A stretch of 64,000 nucleotides of DNA. It comes from Chitinophaga pinensis DSM 2588. GTDB lineage: Bacteria; Bacteroidota; Bacteroidia; Chitinophagales; Chitinophagaceae. The stretch covers positions 6,876,001 through 6,940,000 of the forward strand of contig NC_013132.1 of the NCBI RefSeq assembly GCF_000024005.1, given 5' to 3'. Under the pieces are notes generated by a model that saw only the letters and a list, made by a program, of their open reading frames with translations, was not told the origin of the DNA and did not search any database. Made by a program: the position numbers and the translations under genes. Of this stretch, positions 28,899 through 36,424 are shown in pieces (positions within the stretch are counted from its first letter, which is position 1; every line of letters begins with the position of its first letter).

Positions 28899-30314
28899 AT
28901 GTCTGCACCAATAAGTCTGAAAGAAAAAGTAGGATACGGCTTCGGCGACATGGCTTCTTCCATGTTCTGGAAGTTGTTTGGCATGTACCTGCTGTTTTTC
29001 TATACAGATGTCATGAAACTGGATGCAGCCGCGATCGGCACCATGTTTCTGATCACCCGTGTCTGGGATACCCTGTTTGATCCTTTCGTGGGTATCATTA
29101 CAGACAGGACACAGAGCAGATGGGGAAAATTCCGTCCTTATCTGCTGATGATGGCCCTGCCTTTTGCAATTGCCGGCACATTGACATTCTATACACCTTC
29201 ATTTGCCGGTGGCGGCAGACTTGTCTACGCCTATGTCACCTACTCGCTCATGATGATGATCTATTCACTGATCAATGTACCCTATGCTTCTTTATTGGGC
29301 GTGATCAGCAATGATGGTCGTGAACGGAATACCCTGGCCTCCTTCAGAATGTCTTTTGCATTCGCCGGGAGCTTCATGGCACTGGGATTACTGGAGCCAC
29401 TTGTGCAATATTTTACCCCTTACGGATTAAGCGCCGCCTGGGTATTCGCAGTAAGTATTATCGCTGTGATCTGCCTCTTGCTGTTCCTGCTATGTTTTGC
29501 ATGGGTGAAAGAAAGAGTACAACCCATACAACAACAATCCGGCAGACTGAAAGACGACTTTGCCGACCTCCTGCACAATAAACCCTGGTGGATACTATTG
29601 GGCGCCGGTATTGCTGCACTGATCTTTAATTCTATCAGGGATGGCGCGACTGTTTATTATTTCAAATACTATATCACGCAGAACCAGGCATTCAATGTAG
29701 CCGGCATTCCTTTTACTTATTCCACACTTTATCTGCTCACTGGTCAACTGGCAAATATCATAGGTGTTATACTCGCCTCTCCGGTAGCTAACCGGCTCGG
29801 TAAAAAACGTACCTATCTCCTGGCAATGGTCCTGGCTACCACAGGCAGTTGCTGCTTTTATTTCCTGCAGAAAGAACAACTCACCGGCATATTCGTGCTA
29901 CAGGCGCTGATCAGTACCTGTGCTGGTATTATTTTTCCCTTGCTTTGGAGTATGTATGCGGATATTGCTGATTACTCCGAATGGAAGACCGGCAGACGAG
30001 CAACCGGACTGGTATTCTCTTCCTCTTCCATGTCCCAGAAATTTGGCTGGACAATAGGTGGCGCACTGACCGGCTGGCTCTTAGGTGTTTTCAATTTTCA
30101 GGCAGATACGACGCTCGATACAACCGCACAGACCGGGATTATCAGTATGCTGAGTCTTATCCCGGCCATCGGCTCCTTACTAAGCGTCGTATTCATTGCT
30201 GCTTACCCATTATCAGAAAACAAAATGAATGAAATATCCCGTGAATTGGACATCAGACGAAAAACAACAGCTACCAGTCAACACGCTGAAACAGGAACTT
30301 TTACAGGAGCTTAA
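28899..30314 (+). CDS. GPH-family sugar:cation symporter
   Basis: A 471-residue inner membrane transporter with 12 predicted helices of the glycoside-pentoside-hexuronide (MelB-type) family. N-terminal KEKVGYGFGDMASSMFWKLF and the conserved cytoplasmic loop TDRTQSRWGKFRPYLL are typical; the C-terminal half contains GRRATGLVFSSSSMSQKFGW. It likely brings mannobiose or related oligosaccharides into the cytoplasm with H+ or Na+. It starts 3 bases after the GH130 stop; its 3' end overlaps the epimerase frame by up to 86 bases. Confidence 0.95.
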   Translation: MSAPISLKEKVGYGFGDMASSMFWKLFGMYLLFFYTDVMKLDAAAIGTMFLITRVWDTLFDPFVGIITDRTQSRWGKFRPYLLMMALPFAIAGTLTFYTPSFAGGGRLVYAYVTYSLMMMIYSLINVPYASLLGVISNDGRERNTLASFRMSFAFAGSFMALGLLEPLVQYFTPYGLSAAWVFAVSIIAVICLLLFLLCFAWVKERVQPIQQQSGRLKDDFADLLHNKPWWILLGAGIAALIFNSIRDGATVYYFKYYITQNQAFNVAGIPFTYSTLYLLTGQLANIIGVILASPVANRLGKKRTYLLAMVLATTGSCCFYFLQKEQLTGIFVLQALISTCAGIIFPLLWSMYADIADYSEWKTGRRATGLVFSSSSMSQKFGWTIGGALTGWLLGVFNFQADTTLDTTAQTGIISMLSLIPAIGSLLSVVFIAAYPLSENKMNEISRELDIRRKTTATSQHAETGTFTGA

Positions 30315-31452
30315 ACGTATACTCGTTTACTGGACGACTGAAACTGTAGACGAGCGCAATGGCGGTTTTATAGGCCGTATCTCCGCTCACAATGTAAAAG
30401 ACCCTTATGCCGTCAAAGGAAGTGTGCTCAATACCCGTATACTCTGGACATTCTCTGCAGCTTATAATCTGTTAAAGACTGACCAGTATCTTACATTGGC
30501 TAATCGCGCCTGGGATTACCTCTATGCTCACTTCGCTGATAAAGTGCATGGAGGTCTTTATTGGACGGTGGACTATACCGGTAAAGCAGTCGATGGCAAA
30601 AAGCAGGTCTATGCCATTGCATTCGGCGTATATGCCTGCAGCGAGTACTTTAAGGCAAGCAGAAACGAAACAGCTAAACAAACTGCGATAGCATGGTACC
30701 ATGCTATCCGTCAGTATGCCTACGATAAGATATACGGCGGCTATATAGAAGCCTGTACGCAAGACTGGCAACCACTATCTGATCTTCGGCTGAGTCTGAA
30801 AGATGCGAATGAAAGAAAGTCCATGAATACACATCTGCATGTGCTGGAAGCCTGGACTACCTTATATGAGATCTGGCCGGATGAACAACTGAAAGCAGAT
30901 ATCCTGGAATTACTGATGCTTTTTGACAAGCAGATCATTCATCCCACTACACACCATTTGCAATTATTCTTCACGGACAACTGGACGGTGAAAAGCACCT
31001 TGATTTCTTATGGCCATGATATAGAAGCAGCATGGCTGTTACTGGAGGCGGCAATTGCAGTTGGTGATGAACAGGAGCTCAGTCGTTTCCGTGTCCGCGC
31101 CATCAACCTGGTAAGAGCCGCCCTGAAAGGCATGGATAAAGACGGTGGCCTCTGGTATGAATACGATACTGCTGAGCAACACCTGATAGCAGAAAAACAC
31201 TGGTGGCCACAGGCGGAAGCCCTGGTAGGACTGGTCAATGCCTGGGAACTAAGCGGCGATCCTTACTACCTGGATAAAGCGATGGCCAGCTGGCAATTTA
31301 TACAACAGTTCCTGCTGGATAAAACAGACGGAGAATGGCATTGGGGCGTCGGTCTCGACGGCAAGCCGATAGAAGAAGTAAAGGTAGGATTATGGAAGTG
31401 TCCCTATCATAATGCGAGAGCATGCATGGAGGTCGTGAAGCGTTTGAAGTGA
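30229..31452 (+). CDS. AGE-family epimerase, probable mannobiose (cellobiose) 2-epimerase
   Basis: A 407-residue (alpha/alpha)6-barrel protein of the N-acylglucosamine 2-epimerase superfamily. Residues fit the cellobiose/mannobiose 2-epimerase type: Arg70 (NTR), His202 and His204 (NTHLHVLEAWT), catalytic His263 (SYGHDIEAAWLL) and His394 (WKCPYHNARACMEV), and HWWPQAEALVG at about 324. In a mannan locus it would convert beta-1,4-mannobiose to mannosyl-glucose, the substrate of GH130. The ATG at 30229 overlaps the transporter gene by 86 bases. Family homology starts at about residue 17, so a shorter GTG or non-ATG start is possible. Confidence 0.92.
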   Translation: MKYPVNWTSDEKQQLPVNTLKQELLQELKRILVYWTTETVDERNGGFIGRISAHNVKDPYAVKGSVLNTRILWTFSAAYNLLKTDQYLTLANRAWDYLYAHFADKVHGGLYWTVDYTGKAVDGKKQVYAIAFGVYACSEYFKASRNETAKQTAIAWYHAIRQYAYDKIYGGYIEACTQDWQPLSDLRLSLKDANERKSMNTHLHVLEAWTTLYEIWPDEQLKADILELLMLFDKQIIHPTTHHLQLFFTDNWTVKSTLISYGHDIEAAWLLLEAAIAVGDEQELSRFRVRAINLVRAALKGMDKDGGLWYEYDTAEQHLIAEKHWWPQAEALVGLVNAWELSGDPYYLDKAMASWQFIQQFLLDKTDGEWHWGVGLDGKPIEEVKVGLWKCPYHNARACMEVVKRLK

Positions 31453-31480
31453 TGTTTTGGGAATACACCCAAAACATCAC
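31449..31480. terminator. Terminator of the mannan catabolic operon
   Basis: GTGATGTTTTGGG (31449-31461) and CCCAAAACATCAC (31468-31480) form a perfect 13-base stem, with the stop codon of the epimerase gene inside the left arm. The converging gene stops at 31488 so this may serve both strands. Confidence 0.8.
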
Positions 31481-31487
31481 TTTAATA

Positions 31488-32216
31488 TCATGCTACCTTT
31501 TCAAAAAAGTATGCCAATACCTGTCCTTCTGCAAGTCCTTCACCGATCGCCCATTCCGTAAAACCATCAGAATCTTTCGCACCAGGTGGAAATATGGTCA
31601 GCGCTTCATCAACAGGTTTATAGTCTGCATAATCATAACTATAAAAGATGCCTTTGATCTCCTTAAAATACTGATCAATCAGTGCTGCCGCGTTTGCATC
31701 ATCGTCGAGACTGATCGCGCCAAATTTCAGAATGTAGGCAGTCCACTCATACACCCTGTCCCTATCCTGCTGTTTATGCGCTTCACGGATAAGATATAAA
31801 CCCAGATCATGAATATCCATTATTGCCAAAGGCGGTTCATCTTTCCTCAACGGCGATCCGTAGTCAATATATATTTTACCCGTTGCAGGTTCCAGGTAGG
31901 CGGCAACATCGTTTTTCTCACTCCACTTCTTCTTAATATCCCTGTTAATGAATTCGATATCTTTCTTCTTCAACAGTTTCTCAAAATATGCTTCATTACC
32001 TTTATAATCAGGATGTGCAGTATAGTCGATTGTGATCGTATAACCAGTTTGGAGTAAGATGGGCATTACCCTGAAGTTGGTAAACTTACAATCGTACTGT
32101 GTCTGAACGCTGTAAAGATTCCCTATCACCGTTTTCTTCTCTTCGTTCATAATTGCTGCTTTATCTATAAGACGAATGCCGTATTCTATCAGGGCTTCAA
32201 TTTGCCACATTGACAT
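31488..32216 (-). CDS. Hypothetical protein, no recognised family
   Basis: A 242-residue protein with no signal peptide or membrane segment; presumably cytoplasmic. It has an N-terminal helix (MWQIEALIEYGIRLIDKAAI), a central basic stretch (KKKDIEFINRDIKKKWSEKN) and an acidic C-terminal half (DYKPVDEALTIFPPGAKDSDGF). I cannot assign a family. The size and single-domain, charged composition would fit an immunity-type or DUF protein, but no toxin gene is adjacent, so this is not a supported call. It ends next to the mannan operon terminator and is transcribed alone. Confidence 0.75.
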   Translation of the reverse strand: MSMWQIEALIEYGIRLIDKAAIMNEEKKTVIGNLYSVQTQYDCKFTNFRVMPILLQTGYTITIDYTAHPDYKGNEAYFEKLLKKKDIEFINRDIKKKWSEKNDVAAYLEPATGKIYIDYGSPLRKDEPPLAIMDIHDLGLYLIREAHKQQDRDRVYEWTAYILKFGAISLDDDANAAALIDQYFKEIKGIFYSYDYADYKPVDEALTIFPPGAKDSDGFTEWAIGEGLAEGQVLAYFFEKVA

Positions 32217-32441
32217 GGTTAAGTAATATTTGGGTTGAATGATCGGACAATATAATATTTTATTTTAATACCCATTCAACTGACGATCCTCATCACCTGT
32301 CATAGTGTAAATCAGTTGTTATATAAAGACATGATTCCCTGGGCCGAACAGGAGGCGCCCGCTCCTGTTTTGGGCACAGCCCCTGTTTATCATGATTGCT
32401 TTTACAAAATTAACCCTATTATTTACCTTATTTCAGACAAT

Positions 32442-32483
32442 GTGCACAGGACGCCAAAACGTGTGCACAGGACGCAAAAACGT
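32442..32483. repeat. 21-base tandem direct repeat
   Basis: Two adjacent 21-base copies, each beginning GTGCACAGGACGC and ending AAAACGT, differ at one base (20 of 21 match). The period is two DNA helical turns, as for operators bound by paired dimers. A regulator gene begins 155 bases downstream. Confidence 0.75.
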
Positions 32484-32533
32484 GGGTACGTGCAATTGCT
32501 TGTTCTTTATTCGTGCCTTAATATCTAACATTC

Positions 32534-32569
32534 ATCCTTCGTTCATACAACGAAAGATGAACGAAGGAT
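32534..32569. promoter_or_regulatory. Perfect 13-base inverted repeat upstream of the Crp/Fnr-type gene
   Basis: ATCCTTCGTTCAT (32534-32546) and ATGAACGAAGGAT (32557-32569) are exact reverse complements separated by 10 bases. Neither side has a T-run, so a terminator is unlikely. It lies 69 bases before the regulator start and could be an operator. Confidence 0.5.
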
Positions 32570-32637
32570 AAAAACACTTAAGACAATAATTGACAAATAA
32601 AATATCTTTAACTTCGGCGCGCTAAAATGGCTAAATC

Positions 32638-33246
32638 ATGAAGCATAATACTCCTGACTGGTATCATCGGCTGAAAGAGAAGTATCCAATAGTATCGGAT
32701 GCAGAATGGGCATTACTGGATAAAATGACAAAAGTCAAAACTATAAAAAAAGGCGACAGCTTTTTACGTTATGGTAAAATTGCGCGTTATGCGGCTTTTG
32801 TGGTATCCGGCCAGTTTGCGTTTACAATCATTGATGATGAAGGGAATGAGAAGATCATCCGGTTTGGTTTTGCAGACGATTTTCTGGCCAATTGTGAGAG
32901 TTATTACCGGATGGCCGCGTCCGCAGTAGCGATTACCGCATTGGAAGATGCCGTGATCAGGAGGATCAATATTAAACAGTTACAGCCTTTGTATGATCTG
33001 CATATGAGTCTGTCCGCAGTAAACCTGCAGATTTACCAGGAACTAGCAGAACAAACATTTGAGCATCAATATATTCTATCCTTGAAAAGCCCCGTAAAAA
33101 GGTATCAGTTTCTACTGAAACACAGACCGGCGATCATTAAAAAAATCTCTCTGACCAATATCGCCAGGTACCTGTATGTGAGTCGGGAAGCCCTTAGCAG
33201 GGCCAGATTACTGCTGCTGAACAAGGGGCAGCGCTTTTGTGATTGA
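32638..33246 (+). CDS. Crp/Fnr-type transcriptional regulator
   Basis: A 202-residue protein. Residues about 20-130 form a cyclic-nucleotide-binding-type beta-roll (KKGDSFLRYGKIARYAAFVVSG, FAFTIIDDEGNEKIIRFGFAD, ANCESYYRM), followed by a dimer helix and a winged HTH (ISLTNIARYLYVSREALSRAR). The family in Bacteroidota often has no clear cAMP-binding motif, and I see none here. Two repeats in its upstream region may be its own operator. The next gene, 46 bases downstream, is an alpha/beta hydrolase and is a candidate target. Confidence 0.92.
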   Translation: MKHNTPDWYHRLKEKYPIVSDAEWALLDKMTKVKTIKKGDSFLRYGKIARYAAFVVSGQFAFTIIDDEGNEKIIRFGFADDFLANCESYYRMAASAVAITALEDAVIRRINIKQLQPLYDLHMSLSAVNLQIYQELAEQTFEHQYILSLKSPVKRYQFLLKHRPAIIKKISLTNIARYLYVSREALSRARLLLLNKGQRFCD

Positions 33247-33292
33247 AATCACGGATTGGCAGTTGACAGCTTTCTAGCTTTGTCAGAAAAAC

Positions 33293-33997
33293 ATGAAACA
33301 ACCCTTGATTTTGTTGCACGGTCTGTTTGGTGGTCTGAGCAACTGGAATGATGTTATCGCTTACTTTGGAGAAAAATATGATATACACGTTCCTCCCCTC
33401 CCCATCTATGATGAACATAAGCAGGATATTTTAGATTACCTGGTGGCTTCGCTACATGATTATGTTGTTGCAAATAAGCTGAAAGATATCGTATTGGTTG
33501 GCAACTCACTGGGTGGCCATGTAGGGATCCTATATGCACACCGCTATGCAACGAATGTAAAAAGTATGCTCCTTACCGGTAGTTCCGGTTTGTATGAAAA
33601 TAATACCCTGGGTAGTTTTCCCAAACGACATAGCCGCACCTACATACAGGAACGCGTTGAGTATACTTTTTATGACGCAAAAACAGCAACACCTGCCCTG
33701 GTGGACGAAGTATTTGCCATCGTACGCGACAACCAGAAGTGCTTCAGGATCGTAAAAACAGCAAAGACAGCACAACGGAACTACGTCACGAAAGAATTGC
33801 CGGAGATCAACATACCCGTATTACTGATCTGGGGAGAAGATGATAATATAACGCCACCGGCTGTAGCGGAAGAATTTGAAAAAATGTTACCCAACGTAAA
33901 ACTGGTGTACCTGAAGGAATGCGGCCATGCGCCGATGATGGAAAAACCTGCGGCATTTAATGCGCTGATGGAACAGTTTCTTGAAAACGGTTTATAA
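33293..33997 (+). CDS. Alpha/beta hydrolase
   Basis: A 234-residue alpha/beta-hydrolase. The catalytic Ser72 lies in VGNSLGGHVG, with Asp183 or Asp184 (LIWGEDDNITPP) and His212 (ECGHAPMMEKP). An oxyanion-type HGLFGG motif begins at residue 9. The protein has a canonical fold and no signal peptide. Substrate cannot be told; enzymes with this size include esterases and C-C bond hydrolases of the MhpC type. It follows the Crp/Fnr-type regulator by 46 bases and could be controlled by it. A bidirectional terminator follows. Confidence 0.93.
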   Translation: MKQPLILLHGLFGGLSNWNDVIAYFGEKYDIHVPPLPIYDEHKQDILDYLVASLHDYVVANKLKDIVLVGNSLGGHVGILYAHRYATNVKSMLLTGSSGLYENNTLGSFPKRHSRTYIQERVEYTFYDAKTATPALVDEVFAIVRDNQKCFRIVKTAKTAQRNYVTKELPEINIPVLLIWGEDDNITPPAVAEEFEKMLPNVKLVYLKECGHAPMMEKPAAFNALMEQFLENGL

Positions 33998-34002
33998 TGC
34001 AA

Positions 34003-34046
34003 AAAACCGGGAGCCAACTCCTTCAAATGAGCAGACTCCTGGTTTT
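34003..34046. terminator. Bidirectional terminator between hydrolase and RidA genes
   Basis: AAAACCGGGAG (34003-34013) pairs with CTCCTGGTTTT (34036-34046) with one G.T pair. Right side is T-rich for the plus strand; the A-run on the left gives a T-run on the minus strand. Confidence 0.75.
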
Positions 34047-34062
34047 GTTTGTTACCGTTTTT

Positions 34063-34452
34063 TTATTTTACAGCAGTGGCTTCCAGCTCCACTTTCAATG
34101 TTTCAAACAAGCTGACCACTTCCATCAAAGTCACGACCTGCTGAAGACCATGTTTGGCGATCCATTCCTGGAGAATCGGAAATTGAGGCCAGAGCTCCGC
34201 AGTGTTAGTCGTGTAGATCGTTAAGCGTACAATATTTTTTGCTTCATAACCAGCTTCCGCGATGACTGTTTCCAGGTTGTTGATGGCCAGCTTCAGCTGT
34301 GTCTCCATATCATCATTGCTGGAGGTCCCATCAGGGTATACTGCCGCCTGTCCGGCAACATACAGCGTACTTGTTACATTCTTCACTTCAACTGCCTGTA
34401 CATAACTTCTTTCATCCTGCCATTTCCAGGGATTGATTATTCTCTTTTCCAT
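34063..34452 (-). CDS. RidA/YjgF family protein
   Basis: A 129-residue member of the YjgF/YER057c/UK114 family, trimeric enzymes that hydrolyse reactive enamine/imine intermediates to keto acids. The family pattern is seen: YVAGQAAVYPDG, TQLKLAINNLETVIAEAGYEAKNIVRLTIYTTN, and the C-terminal TLMEVVSLFETLKVELEATA. The conserved Arg of canonical RidA is not clear (the position has Lys or Leu here), so the catalytic subtype is uncertain. It is convergent with the hydrolase gene, and the Crp/Fnr-type gene 107 bases upstream faces the same way. Confidence 0.9.
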   Translation of the reverse strand: MEKRIINPWKWQDERSYVQAVEVKNVTSTLYVAGQAAVYPDGTSSNDDMETQLKLAINNLETVIAEAGYEAKNIVRLTIYTTNTAELWPQFPILQEWIAKHGLQQVVTLMEVVSLFETLKVELEATAVK

Positions 34453-34559
34453 GTTATCTTAATTTTGCATTGTTTATTTCAATGCAAAGTTTCAGATAAG
34501 TCATGTAAAGAATTTTGATATACGTCACGATTTAAAAGTGATATACATCACACCTAATT

Positions 34560-35114
34560 TTACCTGCTGAGTGTTTCTCTTGACACGCCCAGATAGGCGG
34601 CGAGCAGACTTTTAGGCACACGTTGTACGAGTAAGGGAGATTGTTTTACCAGTTGCTCATAACGCTCCTTGGCGTCAGTTGTCAGTAAAGAAAGGATACG
34701 ACGCTGTGCCGCAAGAAAACCGAAATTGGCTTTCTGCAGGAAGAAACGTTCCATTTTCTGCAGCTTATCACACAATATGCCATAGCCTTCGAGAGAAAGA
34801 CAGCATACTTCGGTATCTTCCAGGCATTCCAGGGACAAGGTGGCTGGTGTTTGGGTGTGAAAGGCATAATAGTCGCTTTCCCACCAGTCTTCCATCGCAA
34901 AGGATACAATATGCTGCTTTCCGCTATTATCGGTATAAACGAGCTTTAAAAGGCCGGATAGCACGAAATAGGCATATTTTACGTTATCGCCTTCCTGGAT
35001 AATATACTGGTGCTTTTTGAACTTTCTGGTCGTGAATTGCGTGAGGATGAAGTCAAATTCTTCGTCAGTGAGGGGGATTATTTTCTCGATATGTTCACGG
35101 AGCTGTTGCTGCAT
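34560..35114 (-). CDS. Crp/Fnr-type transcriptional regulator
   Basis: A 184-residue regulator with a cyclic-nucleotide-binding-type domain (about 15-115; KFKKHQYIIQEGDNVKYAYF, VLSGLLKLVY) and a winged HTH at the C-terminus (QRVPKSLLAAYLGVSRETLSR). The protein stops directly after the ETLSR of the recognition helix; relatives generally continue a few residues (often LRK or similar), so the C-terminal wing is short. It is divergent from the SDR gene at 35311, and the shared region contains a direct repeat (35228-35259) that may be its operator. Confidence 0.9.
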   Translation of the reverse strand: MQQQLREHIEKIIPLTDEEFDFILTQFTTRKFKKHQYIIQEGDNVKYAYFVLSGLLKLVYTDNSGKQHIVSFAMEDWWESDYYAFHTQTPATLSLECLEDTEVCCLSLEGYGILCDKLQKMERFFLQKANFGFLAAQRRILSLLTTDAKERYEQLVKQSPLLVQRVPKSLLAAYLGVSRETLSR

Positions 35115-35227
35115 ATATTAGAAAGATAGACCTGATTTGTGGCAAATATGGCAAAATAATTGAAATTATGCTGTTTTTCCGGTCAGAACAGGCCGTTTTT
35201 ACCGCAAAATACAAAGTTACTCGGTTT

Positions 35228-35259
35228 GGCTACAAAGTCACCTAATTAGGCTACAAGTC
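35228..35259. repeat. Direct repeats in the divergent Crp/SDR promoter region
   Basis: GGCTACAAAGTC (35228-35239) and GGCTACAAGTC (35249-35259) are near-identical, at a 21-base start-to-start spacing. They lie in the 196-base divergent region between the regulator and the SDR gene. Confidence 0.5.
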
Positions 35260-35310
35260 CTACCGCGCCCTTGCTGATCTTTGTGTTACAAAATTTAAAA
35301 CACAAAGTAT

Positions 35311-36132
35311 ATGGGAAGTAAAATATGGTTTATTACAGGATCATCAAGAGGATTTGGCAGGATTTGGACAGAAGCAGCGCTTGAGCGGGGCGATAAAGTA
35401 GCCGCTACTGCACGTAAATTATCCGCGATAGCAGATCTTAAAGAAAAATACGGCGATAATGTGCTGACGCTTGAGCTCGACGTGACACAGCCAGAGCAGG
35501 TGAAAAGTGTTGTAGAGCAGGCACACGCTCATTTCGGCAGACTGGATGTCGTACTAAACAATGCGGGTTATTCACTGGTAGGCACCATTGAAGAGAGCTC
35601 TGCTGATGATGTACGGGCCTTGTACGAAACGAATATAATCGGTCCGATGGCAGTTATCAAGGCAGCCCTGCCCCTGCTGAGAAAACAGGGTGGTGGACAT
35701 ATACTGGGTACTTCCAGCGGTCTTGGCCATTTTACTTTGCCGGTGATCGGCTATTACTGCTCCTCCAAATGGGCGTTTGAATCAATTCACGAAGCCCTGG
35801 CCGCTGAGGTGAAAGCATTTGGTATCAAGGTAACGATCGTAGAGCCAGGTGCATACGCAACGGAGTTCGGTAGCCAGGAGTCTTTGAAATTTGCCCCCGG
35901 ACTGGATATCTATAACGACTTCAAACAACAGTTCGTACAGAAACTTTCCCAACAGGAAAGAGGCAATCCGGCCGCTACGCCGGCTGCGCTCTTCAAAGTG
36001 GTAGACTCGGATAATCCACCATTGCGCTTTAACCTGGGTAGCCATAATTTACCGGCAGTCCGCGTTGCTTATGCAGAACGTCTGGCAGAATGGGAAGCCT
36101 GGAATGACATCTCTGTTTCCGCACAGGGTTAA
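35311..36132 (+). CDS. Short-chain dehydrogenase/reductase
   Basis: A 273-residue SDR of the classical type. Rossmann motif TGSSRGFG (residues 9-16), NNAG (VLNNAGYSLVG), catalytic Ser in GTSSGLGHF and Tyr/Lys in YYCSSKWAFES. After the active site, VEPGAYATEF is the expected PG motif. The long C-terminal part (residues 190-273) with NPAATPAALFKVVDSDNPPLRF is typical of the group annotated as oxidoreductases with NADP. Substrate unknown. It is divergent from the Crp/Fnr-type gene and has its own strong terminator. Confidence 0.94.
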   Translation: MGSKIWFITGSSRGFGRIWTEAALERGDKVAATARKLSAIADLKEKYGDNVLTLELDVTQPEQVKSVVEQAHAHFGRLDVVLNNAGYSLVGTIEESSADDVRALYETNIIGPMAVIKAALPLLRKQGGGHILGTSSGLGHFTLPVIGYYCSSKWAFESIHEALAAEVKAFGIKVTIVEPGAYATEFGSQESLKFAPGLDIYNDFKQQFVQKLSQQERGNPAATPAALFKVVDSDNPPLRFNLGSHNLPAVRVAYAERLAEWEAWNDISVSAQG

Positions 36133-36152
36133 GAACAATCTTTGACAAATGG

Positions 36153-36188
36153 AAAATGATAACCGATCTTTGAATCGGTTATCATTTT
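36153..36188 (+). terminator. SDR gene terminator
   Basis: AAAATGATAACCGAT (36153-36167) and ATCGGTTATCATTTT (36174-36188) form a perfect 15-base stem with a 6-base loop. The right arm ends in T-rich sequence. An ATG at 36149 lies in this hairpin and is therefore not a real start. Confidence 0.85.
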
Positions 36189-36202
36189 ATACTTTCCGGA
36201 AA

Positions 36203-36424
36203 ATGAAAAAAGAAGAAATTACGCCGTTTAAATTTGAGTCGCTGACAGAAGCACACCGTATCCTCGGATTACCTGCGCCCAGGCATCCACTGGTGAGCCT
36301 GATTAACGGTCCGAATACAGCGACTAACGTCAATATGCCGCAAGGCCCGCATTTGCTGAATTATTATAAGATATCATACAAACCTAAGTTCAGCGGCCGA
36401 TTGAGATATGGCCAGAGTTACTAT
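36203..36424 (+). pseudogene. 5' fragment of an AraC-family regulator gene
   Basis: Starting at ATG 36203, about 74 codons match the N-terminal region of an AraC-type regulator common in Bacteroidota: KFESLTEAHRILGLPAPRHP, then NYYKISYKPKFSGRLRYGQ and SYY. At codon TAT 36422-36424 the match stops; the expected next residues (a DF-type segment) are missing and the frame runs on to 36490 as nonsense derived from the following gene. The whole DNA-binding domain is absent. This looks like the stub left by a deletion that fused it to a receptor gene. A short functional protein is unlikely. Confidence 0.8.

Larger units (their letters stand above)
32217..32637. other. Regulatory-looking intergenic region upstream of a Crp/Fnr-type gene
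   Basis: It holds two noteworthy repeats: a 21-base tandem duplication (32442-32483) and a perfect 13-base inverted repeat (32534-32569), both upstream of the Crp/Fnr-type gene at 32638. An open frame at 32316-32528 covers the repeats but its translation (VHRTPKRVHRTQKR) only mirrors them. Promoters are not clearly assigned. Confidence 0.5.

Noticed and set aside
32316..32528. A 70-codon frame in the region upstream of the Crp/Fnr-type gene
   Set aside because: The duplicated VHRTPKR segment reflects a 21-base DNA repeat; no start signal or family seen.
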